Part shown: positions 7,030 to 14,345 of the stretch, piece after piece
Position numbering within the stretch: the first letter of the stretch is position 1
How the letters are laid out: each line of letters starts with the position of its first letter
Assembly: GCA_900759325.1 (NCBI GenBank)
Contig: CAAEUW010000031.1
Location: forward strand, 1 to 23,093
Reading direction: 5' to 3'
Length of the DNA: 23,093 nucleotides
Source of the DNA: an uncultured Peptostreptococcus sp.
GTDB taxonomy: Bacteria; Bacillota; Clostridia; Peptostreptococcales; Peptostreptococcaceae
The notes under the pieces: model-generated
Databases searched by the model: none
Told to the model about the DNA's origin: nothing
Seen by the model: only the letters and a program-made list of their open reading frames with translations
Translations under genes and position numbers: made by a program

Positions 7030-8391
7030 CTACTTGTCCTTTAGGTCTAATAGAGCTTCTGCAACCCTATTTATTGGACCGGCCCCACAAGTGATAAAGA
7101 TATCATCTGGTCCTAGCTTGTCTTTGATATAGTCTACTATTTCATCAAATGTAGGCAGGTAGATAGCGTCTACATTTTTTTGATATAGGCTCTGTGCTAG
7201 GTCCTTTGAAGATATATCGCCTGGATCCTTTTCTCTAGCAGCGTATATATCTGTAAGTATTACCTTGTCTGCTGAATAGAAGGCTTCAGAGAATTCCTTA
7301 AAGAGACTCTTTGTCCTAGAGTAGGTATGAGGCTGGAAGGCAACCCAAAGCTTCTTATCCCTTAGGTTCTTTGCTGCAGCCAATGTAGCCTTAATTTCAG
7401 TTGGGTGGTGGGCATAGTCGTCTATTATCAGAGCATTATTATAGTAGCCTTTCTTCTCAAACCTTCTACCAACACCATGGTATTCCAAAACTGAATTTCT
7501 TATAGTGTCTATGTCTATATCAGATACTATGGCAGCTAATATAGCGGCTGTGGCATTGTAGATATTGTGTAGACCATATACAGAAAGGTGGAAGCCACCA
7601 AGGTTTACACCCTTGTATTTTAAGTTGAAAATAGCAAAGCCGTTTTCATCATACCTAATATCAGATATGATGGCATCATTGTCTGGACCCTGACCAAACC
7701 TAATTATATTTGCACGAACATCATATACGATATCCTTTGAATTTTCATTGTCGCCATTTATGATAAAGTAGCCATTTTCGGGTAGGAGTTTACCGAACTT
7801 ATTGAAGGATGCCTTGATTTCATCTAAGCCTGAAAAATAGTCTAGGTGGTCCTCCTCAACATTTAAGACAATTCCTATAAAAGGGTTAAAGCTAAGAAAG
7901 CTATCCACATACTCGCAGGCTTCTGTTATAAAGTGCTTAGAGTTACCAATCCTAACATTACCACCGATGGTACTAAGGTTACCGCCAACCAGGACAGTTG
8001 GGTCAGTCTTTGCATAGTCAAAGATAGTCGATAGGATACTAGTAGTAGATGTCTTACCATGAGTACCTGCAACTGCTATAGAGTTTTTATATTCTCTCAT
8101 TATCTGGCCTAAAAAGGCAGCCCTGTTTATCAATAGTATGTTCTTGTTTTTAGCTTCGACTAGCTCTTCATTATCATCAGAAATGGCAGCGGTATAGACT
8201 ACCATATTTATATCACTAGATATATTTTCCTTGCTCTGACCTACATATATAGTAGCTCCTAGGCTCCTAAGATGGTCTAGTAGGTAGGAATCCTGGGCAT
8301 CAGATCCAGATACCTTGTAGCCCTTATTTAGACAAATTTCTGCTAGGGCACTCATATTTATGCCACCTATACCTATAAAATGTATGTTCAT
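7030..8391 (-). CDS. murC: UDP-N-acetylmuramate--L-alanine ligase
   Basis: MurC adds L-alanine to UDP-MurNAc with ATP, the first step of peptidoglycan stem-peptide synthesis, in the cytoplasm. The 453-aa length is normal. The Rossmann-like N-terminal domain begins MNIHFIGIGGINMSALAEI. The central ligase domain has the P-loop AGTHGKTSTTS (Lys113), NVEEDHLDYF and NGDNENS. The C-terminal domain has the family block IIDDYAHHPTEIKATLAAAK and later TDIYAAREKDPG and CGAGPI. AAGGAGAGGT at 8401-8410, 9 nt before the ATG, fixes the start. It is transcribed as a single gene, divergent from purR and convergent with the ksgA operon, so its expression could be linked to purR through the shared spacer. Confidence 0.98.
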   Translation of the reverse strand: MNIHFIGIGGINMSALAEICLNKGYKVSGSDAQDSYLLDHLRSLGATIYVGQSKENISSDINMVVYTAAISDDNEELVEAKNKNILLINRAAFLGQIMREYKNSIAVAGTHGKTSTTSILSTIFDYAKTDPTVLVGGNLSTIGGNVRIGNSKHFITEACEYVDSFLSFNPFIGIVLNVEEDHLDYFSGLDEIKASFNKFGKLLPENGYFIINGDNENSKDIVYDVRANIIRFGQGPDNDAIISDIRYDENGFAIFNLKYKGVNLGGFHLSVYGLHNIYNATAAILAAIVSDIDIDTIRNSVLEYHGVGRRFEKKGYYNNALIIDDYAHHPTEIKATLAAAKNLRDKKLWVAFQPHTYSRTKSLFKEFSEAFYSADKVILTDIYAAREKDPGDISSKDLAQSLYQKNVDAIYLPTFDEIVDYIKDKLGPDDIFITCGAGPINRVAEALLDLKDK

Positions 8392-8451
8392 GTACGTGTC
8401 ACCTCTCCTTATTTAAAAAACTCTAAAAATATTTATCTAAAATATACAATA

Positions 8452-8486
8452 TGAACGTTTTATATGTTATAATTAAGGAACGTTCA
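8452..8486. promoter_or_regulatory. PurBox-like inverted repeat around the purR promoter
   Basis: TGAACGTT (8452-8459) and AACGTTCA (8479-8486) form an 8-bp inverted repeat with a 19-nt spacer. Their GAACnTT core resembles the PurR operator half-site (CCGAACATT type) of Bacillus and Lactococcus, where two boxes face each other. The repeat brackets the purR -10 element. Autoregulation is inferred, and the CC before GAAC is missing. Confidence 0.5.
8465..8473 (+). promoter_or_regulatory. extended -10 promoter of purR
   Basis: TGtTATAAT (8465-8473) is a full extended -10. The -35 position, TACAAT at 8445-8450, is poor. The start would fall near 8480, in the right arm of the inverted repeat, leaving a leader of about 245 nt. 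A second TATAAT at 8530-8535 lacks a suitable -35 box. Confidence 0.55.
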
Positions 8487-8528
8487 CTATGTATCTGGTT
8501 TTTTGTGCTATTGTCTAGCCTAGAAACC

Positions 8529-8583
8529 GTATAATGTATATTGTAAATAAAATAAAGTTTTTATTCCAATAGCTACATTATAC
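8529..8583 (+). repeat. long AT-rich hairpin in the purR leader
   Basis: GTATAATGTA (8529-8538) pairs perfectly with TACATTATAC (8574-8583). Inside, TATTG (8539-8543) pairs with CAATA (8567-8571) past a 2-nt bulge, and AATAAAA (8546-8552) can pair with TTTTATT (8559-8565). No U-tract follows, so it is not an ordinary terminator. ATACC (8580-8584) can instead pair with GGTAT (8591-8595), which competes with the long helix. The rest of the spacer, 8392-8451 and 8596-8716, shows no gene. Confidence 0.5.
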
Positions 8584-8725
8584 CATAAAGGGTATGTGTG
8601 TGCTAGTTTGATATGTGCAAAACAAATTGTTCAGTAAGGGAAATTTAATATATAAAGTTTTACCGTGAATATAAAAGGGAATACTTAAGAAAAACAAGAG
8701 ATGACTATATAGAAATGGAGGAATC

Positions 8726-9559
8726 ATGAATAAATTTAAAAGAAATGAGCGTATTGGCGCTATCGTAAAGATACTATCTGACAATCCAAACAAGATTTTT
8801 ACCCTAAGCTTTTTCACTAGCCAGTTTAATGCTGCAAAGTCTACGATTAGCGAGGACCTTATTGTGGTCAAGAATGTATTTGAAAAGCTTCAGCTAGGAA
8901 GGGTAGTAACCATATCTGGGGCTGCTGGTGGTGTAAAGTATATACCGAAGACATCAAAGGAAGAAAACGAAGAGTTTCTTTATCAGCTATGCGACAGGAT
9001 AAAGGAAGAGGGTCGTATTCTGTCAGGTGGATTTTTATACTTGATTGACCTTATATATGATCCAAGTGTTGTCTACAAGATCGGTGAAATCTTTGCTTCT
9101 AATATAGACTATAGTGAGGCTGACTGTGTAGTTACTATGGAGACTAAGGGTATACCTATGGCCCTAATGACTGCCAAGGCTATGAACCTGCCGCTTGTTA
9201 TAATCAGGAAGAATACCAAGGTATCCGAAGGTCCAACTATTAGCATGACATATGTGACAGGGTCATCTTCAAAGATAGAGACAATGAGTCTCCCAAGTAA
9301 GGCCCTAAAGCCAGGTAGCAAGGTTATTATTATAGATGACTTTATGCGAGGCGGCGGTACTATAAAGGGTATGACCGAGCTAATGAAGGAATTTGATGCT
9401 GAGGTAGTGGGAACGGGGGTATTTATCTCTACAATACACCCAGAAAACAAGCTAGTTTCCAACTATATTTCACTATTGGAGCTAGATACTGCAAATAACG
9501 AGGTAATAGTATACCCTAACTTAAAGACTTTTAATTCTGAATATCATCCAGAGGTCTAG
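8726..9559 (+). CDS. purR: purine operon repressor PurR
   Basis: PurR of Gram-positive bacteria represses (in lactococci activates) purine synthesis and salvage genes, and PRPP is the signal that relieves binding. The 277-aa protein has the family layout: an N-terminal winged-helix domain at about residues 1-75 (FKRNERIGAIVKILSDNPNK, then KSTISEDL), and a phosphoribosyltransferase-like C-terminal domain with ADCVVTMETKGIPMA and the PRPP loop IIIDDFMRGGGT (Asp204, Asp205 to Thr212). TGGAGG at 8716-8721 sets the ATG. A strong terminator follows at 9611. The PurBox-like repeat upstream fits autoregulation. It lies ahead of glmU and prs, as in many Firmicutes, and prs makes the PRPP that PurR senses. 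Confidence 0.97.
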   Translation: MNKFKRNERIGAIVKILSDNPNKIFTLSFFTSQFNAAKSTISEDLIVVKNVFEKLQLGRVVTISGAAGGVKYIPKTSKEENEEFLYQLCDRIKEEGRILSGGFLYLIDLIYDPSVVYKIGEIFASNIDYSEADCVVTMETKGIPMALMTAKAMNLPLVIIRKNTKVSEGPTISMTYVTGSSSKIETMSLPSKALKPGSKVIIIDDFMRGGGTIKGMTELMKEFDAEVVGTGVFISTIHPENKLVSNYISLLELDTANNEVIVYPNLKTFNSEYHPEV

Positions 9560-9610
9560 GCTATAATGGCTCAAGGGACTTTTAGACATATGTTTATTAA
9601 ATAAAAATGA

Positions 9611-9668
9611 AAAAATTGGCGTTCCACTGGTCTTGTAGATTTGACAAGGCCCTGGAACGCTATTTTAT
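9611..9668 (+). terminator. terminator after purR
   Basis: GCGTTCCA (9619-9626) pairs with TGGAACGC (9653-9660). An inner GGTCTTGT/ACAAGGCC helix (9629-9636, 9644-9651, with one G-U pair) closes a 7-nt loop. TATTTTATT follows. This is a strong intrinsic terminator. Confidence 0.9.
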
Positions 9669-9921
9669 TAAAAAAAACTATCCGATTAAGCTTTAATTTA
9701 TATAGAGGGTATAGACTAATAAAATATACTTGGTAAAATTCCCCCTAGACTTGGATTTTAAACTAGGTCAGGTGGACCTACTATAGATTATAAAATTTAT
9801 GTAGATTGGAAAAGTTAGACAACCTAGCTAAAGAGGGCTAATTGATTCCAATAAGTGGAGGGTATTAGTCTAGGGGTAGAGGTTAAGCGAAAAATTAAGG
9901 TTAATAGGAGTGGTGTAGAAT
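9669..9921 (+). other. leader/spacer before the C39 peptidase gene, possible RNA structure
   Basis: No gene or clear promoter was found. TAGACTAATA (9712-9721) is the exact reverse complement of TATTAGTCTA (9863-9872). Inside lie smaller complementary pairs: CCTAG/CTAGG (9744-9748, 9763-9767), the overlapping TAGGTC/GACCTA (9764-9769, 9775-9780), and ATTGGA/TCCAAT (9805-9810, 9847-9852). These could fold as a multi-branched RNA, but chance pairing is common in such AT-rich sequence. No known riboswitch was recognised. Confidence 0.3.
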
Positions 9922-10572
9922 ATGAAATTTATAAAAAAGTTGCTATTACTAGCAATTATAATAATGCTAGCAGGTGGGGCCTTTTATCTTATTCCAACTA
10001 GGTATTTAAATGTGACGGCAGCCTACCAATATCCCAATATGCCAAATGGCTGTGAGGTAACTTCATTAGAAATGCTTATGAATTACGAGGGTTTTAATGT
10101 ATCTAATGAAAGACTAGAAACCTACCTGCCTAAGTCAGGTTATAGTGATGGGGACCCTGATAAGGCCTATGTAGGGAGTCCCTACAGCAAGGGGGGATTT
10201 TATTGCTATCCAGGCCCCTTAGAAGTATGTGCCAATAGCTATTTTTCTACCCAGGGTGTATCAAGGCAGGCCAAGAATATAACAGGGACCAACCCATTTG
10301 GAATTCTTAATTATGTGATATTTAAGAAGAAGCCAGTTGCTGTTTGGTATACCCTAGATGACCAAGCTCCTGCCTACAGTGAAAGGACCTACAGGAATAG
10401 CAGCGGTCAAGAGGAGAATTTCTATAAAAATCTCCACTGTGTAGTCGTAAATGGGGTTGACAAGGGCAAGGTCAGCATAGTGGACCCAATCAAGGGCTAT
10501 AGGAGGATCAGCTTCTTAGAGTTTGCAAGCCTATATATGCAGATGGGACAAAGGGCCTTGGTCCTAGAATAA
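9922..10572 (+). CDS. secreted or membrane-anchored C39-type cysteine peptidase
   Basis: This 216-aa protein has an N-terminal signal or anchor segment (MKFIKK, hydrophobic residues 7-24) and a papain-like fold of the C39_2 peptidase family. The expected catalytic set can be seen: Gln36 as the oxyanion residue in AYQYPNMPNGCEVTS, nucleophile Cys44, His172 in NLHCVVVNG and Asp188 in SIVDPIKGY. It therefore probably acts outside the membrane, as a protease or on peptide or wall substrates; the true substrate is unknown. AGGAG at 9906-9910 lies 11 nt before the ATG. It sits between purR and glmU, where many Firmicutes have spoVG. No ABC exporter domain is fused, so it is not a bacteriocin leader peptidase-transporter. 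Confidence 0.87.
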   Translation: MKFIKKLLLLAIIIMLAGGAFYLIPTRYLNVTAAYQYPNMPNGCEVTSLEMLMNYEGFNVSNERLETYLPKSGYSDGDPDKAYVGSPYSKGGFYCYPGPLEVCANSYFSTQGVSRQAKNITGTNPFGILNYVIFKKKPVAVWYTLDDQAPAYSERTYRNSSGQEENFYKNLHCVVVNGVDKGKVSIVDPIKGYRRISFLEFASLYMQMGQRALVLE

Positions 10573-10607
10573 ATATAGGAGAATAGGCATAAAAAACACC
10601 CAACATG

Positions 10608-10616
10608 TGATATAAT
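10608..10616 (+). promoter_or_regulatory. extended -10 promoter of glmU
   Basis: TGaTATAAT (10608-10616) lies in the 76-nt gap before glmU; no -35 box is visible. The start would fall near 10623, with GGAGG at 10637-10641, 7 nt before the ATG. Confidence 0.6.
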
Positions 10617-10648
10617 AATTATTAACTAAAAGTGACGGAGGATACAAT

Positions 10649-12040
10649 ATGAAAAAGGCAATAATATTAGCGGCTGGCAAGGGTACAAGGATGAAGTCCA
10701 TTCATCCTAAGGTAGTTCACCAGGTGTGCGGTAAGGCAATGGTAAACCATGTGATTGATGCAGCTAGGTCTGCTGGTGTAGGCGAGACAGTGGTTATCTT
10801 AGGTCATGGCATAGATGAAGTAAGGGCAGTAGTTGGGGAAGATGTTAAGATTGCTGTTCAGGCAGAGCAGTTGGGTACAGGTCATGCTGTTATGATGGCT
10901 GATGAATATATGGGACTAGAGGACACTATAATGGTCCTATGTGGCGATACTCCACTAATTGAAGCGCAAACCTTGAAGAAGTTTTTTGCCTTCCATGATG
11001 AGGGTGGCTATGCAGTGTCTGTATTGACTACAGCAGTTGATGATCCTACTGGCTATGGAAGAATTATAAGAGATGAACAGGATAGGTTGGTAAGGATAGT
11101 TGAACAGAAGGATGCCAATGAAGAGGAAAGGGCAGTTAAGGAAATTAATTCAGGTATATACTGCTTCAATGGTAAGTTCCTAAAGGAGTCCCTAGCCAAG
11201 GTAGACAATAACAATGCCCAGGGAGAATACTATCTTCCTGATACTATAGAGCTTATCAGGAATGCTGGTGGTCTTGCAGGTGCCTACCAGGGGGCAAGTA
11301 TTGAGGAACTAATGGGTGTAAACTCTAGGCTGCAGCTATCAGAGGCCGAAACTACAATGAGGAAAAGAATTAATGAAAGGCACATGGTCAATGGTGTAAC
11401 CATTATAGATGTGGCGTCTACATATATAGATGCTGATGTTGAAATAGGCAGTGATACTATAGTTCTACCAGGCTGTATGCTGACTAGGGGAACTAGGATA
11501 GGTTCTGGCTGTAAGATAGGGCCACATACTAGCATAGAAAATTCTACAATAGGTGACAATACAAGTGTCAAGAAGTCTGAAGTGATAGATGCTAGGGTCG
11601 GTGATAATACAAATGTAGGCCCATTTGCCTACCTAAGACCAAAGGCAGATATAGGGAATAATTGTAAGGTTGGAGACTTCGTTGAGGTCAAGAATGCTAG
11701 TTTTGGTGATGGTTCAAAGGCATCTCACCTTTCATATATAGGCGATGCTGAAGTAGGAAAGAATGTAAATATAGGTTGTGGAGTTGTCTTTGTTAACTAT
11801 GACGGCAAAAATAAGTTTAGGTCTATAGTAAAGGACAATGCCTTTGTGGGTTCAAATTCGAACCTAGTTGCTCCAGTAGTTGTTGAAGAGGATACCTTTA
11901 TAGCTACGGGATCTACTATTACAGATGATATACCAGCGGGTAGTCTTGCTATAGCTAGACAGAGACAGGAACTGAAACCGGGCTGGGTTGAAAAAAAGAG
12001 AAAAAGAGACGCTGAAAACTCTCCAAAGAAAGATAAATAA
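10649..12040 (+). CDS. glmU: bifunctional N-acetylglucosamine-1-phosphate uridyltransferase / glucosamine-1-phosphate acetyltransferase
   Basis: GlmU makes UDP-GlcNAc from glucosamine-1-phosphate, acetyl-CoA and UTP, feeding peptidoglycan and other wall polymers. The 463-aa protein has both halves. The N-terminal pyrophosphorylase domain opens with IILAAGKGTRM (Lys11, Arg14) and has QLGTGHAV, LCGDTPL and NSGIYCF. From about residue 250 the C-terminal left-handed beta-helix has hexapeptide repeats and the acetyltransferase region FAYLRPKADIG, VEVKNASFGDGSKASHLSYIGD and FVNYDG. The last 25 residues are lysine/arginine-rich. It is separated from prs by 97 nt containing a promoter, so the two can be expressed together or separately. 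Confidence 0.98.
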   Translation: MKKAIILAAGKGTRMKSIHPKVVHQVCGKAMVNHVIDAARSAGVGETVVILGHGIDEVRAVVGEDVKIAVQAEQLGTGHAVMMADEYMGLEDTIMVLCGDTPLIEAQTLKKFFAFHDEGGYAVSVLTTAVDDPTGYGRIIRDEQDRLVRIVEQKDANEEERAVKEINSGIYCFNGKFLKESLAKVDNNNAQGEYYLPDTIELIRNAGGLAGAYQGASIEELMGVNSRLQLSEAETTMRKRINERHMVNGVTIIDVASTYIDADVEIGSDTIVLPGCMLTRGTRIGSGCKIGPHTSIENSTIGDNTSVKKSEVIDARVGDNTNVGPFAYLRPKADIGNNCKVGDFVEVKNASFGDGSKASHLSYIGDAEVGKNVNIGCGVVFVNYDGKNKFRSIVKDNAFVGSNSNLVAPVVVEEDTFIATGSTITDDIPAGSLAIARQRQELKPGWVEKKRKRDAENSPKKDK

Positions 12041-12075
12041 GATAGGCAAAAATAGATGAATTAAGATAGAGAATA

Positions 12076-12084
12076 TGTTATAAT
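12076..12084 (+). promoter_or_regulatory. extended -10 promoter of prs
   Basis: TGtTATAAT (12076-12084) with no good -35 box. The start would fall near 12091, leaving a leader of about 47 nt that contains AGGAGG at 12122-12127. Confidence 0.55.
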
Positions 12085-12137
12085 ATAGGATAGAGTGTAA
12101 AAATAAGTTAAGTATTACTTTAGGAGGTTTGTGTATT

Positions 12138-13094
12138 ATGAGTTGTTACAATAGCCATAAGATGAAGCTTATAGCTGGTAACGCGTCTAAGGAGTTAGCT
12201 GCCAAGATTGCGGGTAAGCTAGGAGTAGAGCTAGTTGATTGTCAGGTCAATACATTTAGTGATGGTGAGATAGCCGTTACAATTAATGAGACTATTAGAG
12301 GTTGTGATGTTTTCGTTATCCAGTCTACAAATAGTCCTGTAAATAATAATTTAATGGAATTATTAATATTGATAGATGCACTTAAGAGGGCATCTGTAGG
12401 AACTGTTGCAGCAGTCATACCATACTATGGATATGCTAGACAGGATAGAAAGGCTAAGGCAAGAGATCCAATCACTGCTAAGCTAGTAGCCAACTTGATT
12501 ACTGCAGCAGGTGCAGATAGGGTTCTTACTATGGACCTACATGCTGGCCAGATCCAAGGTTACTTTGATATTCCAGTTGACCACCTATTGGGTGGAAAGA
12601 TATTGGCTGACTACTTCTCAAAGAAACTATCAATTGACGATTTAGTAGTTGTATCTCCAGACCTAGGTAGTGTTACAAGGTCTAGAAAGTTTGCCAACAA
12701 CATTAGCAAGGAAGTACCAATTGCTATAATTGACAAGAGAAGACCTAAGCCAAATGTAAGTGAGGTAATGAATATTATAGGTGAAGTAGAAGGTAAGAAT
12801 GTTATCCTACTTGACGATATGATAGATACAGCTGGTACAATAGTAAATGCAGCTAATGCTCTTAAGAAGTTTGGTGCCAAGGACGTATATGCATGTTGTA
12901 CGCATGGTGTATTGTCAGGTCCAGCTATAGAAAGAATAGAAGGCTCAGAAATTAAAGAATTGATAGTTCTTGACACAATAGAACTTCCAGAAGAAAAGAA
13001 GATAGATAAGATAAAAGTCATGTCAGTAGCAGATGTATTTGCAGATGCCATCAACAGGATTTATACTTGTGATTCAGTAAGTAAGCTGTTCTAG
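12138..13094 (+). CDS. prs: ribose-phosphate pyrophosphokinase
   Basis: Prs transfers pyrophosphate from ATP to ribose-5-phosphate to make PRPP, the precursor of purines, pyrimidines, NAD, histidine and tryptophan, and the PurR signal. The 318-aa length fits class I enzymes. Visible motifs are LIAGNASKELAAKIA, NTFSDGEIAV, IPYYGYARQDRKAK, MDLHAGQIQGYF, the flexible-loop region VVSPDLGSVTRSRKF and the PRPP loop LLDDMIDTAGT (Asp226, Asp227). I start at ATG 12138: AGGAGG at 12122-12127 is 10 nt upstream. A TTG three codons earlier would lie against the ribosome binding site and is unlikely. A strong terminator follows, so prs ends its transcript before pilT. Confidence 0.98.
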   Translation: MSCYNSHKMKLIAGNASKELAAKIAGKLGVELVDCQVNTFSDGEIAVTINETIRGCDVFVIQSTNSPVNNNLMELLILIDALKRASVGTVAAVIPYYGYARQDRKAKARDPITAKLVANLITAAGADRVLTMDLHAGQIQGYFDIPVDHLLGGKILADYFSKKLSIDDLVVVSPDLGSVTRSRKFANNISKEVPIAIIDKRRPKPNVSEVMNIIGEVEGKNVILLDDMIDTAGTIVNAANALKKFGAKDVYACCTHGVLSGPAIERIEGSEIKELIVLDTIELPEEKKIDKIKVMSVADVFADAINRIYTCDSVSKLF

Positions 13095-13137
13095 TATCAG
13101 TTTATTTTTGAAATATAAAAATTCATAACAACAACAG

Positions 13138-13165
13138 AAAAACTCAAGCTAGCTTGAGTTTTTTT
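13138..13165 (+). terminator. terminator after prs
   Basis: AACTCAAG (13141-13148) and CTTGAGTT (13153-13160) form a perfect stem with loop CTAG, extended by A/T pairs, followed by a run of seven T. This is a strong intrinsic terminator. Confidence 0.93.
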
Positions 13166-13280
13166 GTTTGCAAAAATCCAGGAGTGAGCCTGGTCCTAAA
13201 AGCAACTTTGCCCTTTATATTTTGCTTCTTTTGTACATAAGATTAAGAGTAACTGATGTGATAATAAGGAGGAGATACAA

Positions 13281-14345
13281 ATGCTTGACTATCTAAGGGG
13301 AATGGATGGGCTAGACTATTCGGATATACATATCAGAGAGGGCAAGAGGATGGCCCTAAGGCAGGCTGGAACAATAGTAAAGACTGACAGGTGGGTATCA
13401 GGCCAGGATATAGTAGGTCTTATGGAAGACCTGGGACAGGGGGGACTATTGGACAGGCTAGAGGCTAGTGGAGAGGTCGACTTTTCCATGGAGCTTGGAG
13501 AGACGAGATTTAGGGGCAATCTATTTATGGAGAGGTCAGGTATTGGCCTGGTATTAAGGAGGATAAACAGCCGTATCAGGTCGCTTGAAGAACTGGGTCT
13601 ACCGAGGATTGTTGCTGATTTTGCCAGGATGACCAGTGGTCTAGTCCTGATAACAGGGCCAACGGGGTCTGGCAAGTCCAGTAGTCTTGCCGGCCTTGTA
13701 GAATATATAAATATTAACTTTGCCAAGCATATAATCTGTATTGAGGACCCTATAGAGTACTATCATGAAGATAAGAGGTCTATAATCAGTCAAAGGGAGG
13801 TAGGCCTAGATTCGGCTTCCTTTGAAAATGCCCTCAAGTACTCACTTAGACAGGACCCAGATGTGATAGTGATTGGAGAGGTAAGAGACCAAGAAACGGT
13901 TAAAATTGCTATGAGGGCGGCAGAAACTGGCCACCTGTGCTTTTGTACCCTACATACATTGGGGGCAGGGGCTAGTGTGGAGAGGCTGATAGATATGTTT
14001 GACCCTGAAGACCAATCAAAGGTAAGGTCCCAGCTGGCCATGGTCCTAAGGGGAATAGTGTCCCAGCAATTGATACAAACTAGTGAGGGAAGAAGGTTGG
14101 TAGTTGAGGTCCTCCTATGCGACAAGTCAACGGCCAATATCTTAAAGGAGGGCAAGACAGACCAGCTTGCTAACTATATACTTACAAATAGGTCTAGGGG
14201 GATGGAGTCTATGGATGAGAACCTACTTGCCCTCTATGATTCCAAGCTTATAGGCCTAGACAGTCTACTAGACCATGCCATAGACCAAGACTACCTTATG
14301 AAAAAGAGGGGCAAGGCCAAGGAGGGCTATGGACTATGGGGCTAG
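13281..14345 (+). CDS. pilT: PilT-type twitching/retraction ATPase
   Basis: PilT-family ATPases are hexameric cytoplasmic motors that retract type IV pili. The 354-aa protein has the PilT layout: an N-terminal PAS-like part (YSDIHIREGKRMALRQAG) and FSMELGETRFRGNLF, then the ATPase core with Walker A GPTGSGKSS (residues 126-134, Lys132), the Asp box ICIEDPIEY (152-160), Walker B DPDVIVIGEVRD (192-203) and the His box AAETGHLCFCTLHT (213-226). It lacks the long N-terminal extension and zinc motif of PilB/GspE assembly ATPases, so retraction is the better call. AAGGAGGAG (13266-13274) sets the start. No promoter is evident in the 115 nt after the prs terminator. Its stop overlaps the prepilin peptidase start. 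No pilin, PilB, PilC or PilM-O gene is in the window. Confidence 0.92.
   Translation: MLDYLRGMDGLDYSDIHIREGKRMALRQAGTIVKTDRWVSGQDIVGLMEDLGQGGLLDRLEASGEVDFSMELGETRFRGNLFMERSGIGLVLRRINSRIRSLEELGLPRIVADFARMTSGLVLITGPTGSGKSSSLAGLVEYININFAKHIICIEDPIEYYHEDKRSIISQREVGLDSASFENALKYSLRQDPDVIVIGEVRDQETVKIAMRAAETGHLCFCTLHTLGAGASVERLIDMFDPEDQSKVRSQLAMVLRGIVSQQLIQTSEGRRLVVEVLLCDKSTANILKEGKTDQLANYILTNRSRGMESMDENLLALYDSKLIGLDSLLDHAIDQDYLMKKRGKAKEGYGLWG

Noticed and set aside
8578..8871. 97-aa minus-strand frame overlapping the purR start
   Set aside because: It has no recognisable motif and overlaps the well-supported purR coding region; it is a shadow frame.
9764..9780. T-box-like element (AGGTGGACC)
   Set aside because: It lacks the TGGNACCGCG core and other T-box parts, and the downstream gene is not an amino-acid or tRNA-synthetase gene.
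12129..12137. TTG start for prs
   Set aside because: It is only 1 nt from AGGAGG, too close for initiation; ATG 12138 has a 10-nt spacing.
12611..13054. 147-aa minus-strand frame inside prs
   Set aside because: It lies fully inside the conserved prs gene on the other strand, with a composition typical of antisense frames.
13254..13265. TGtGATAAT as a promoter for pilT
   Set aside because: Transcription would begin within or after the AAGGAGGAG ribosome binding site, removing it from the mRNA.
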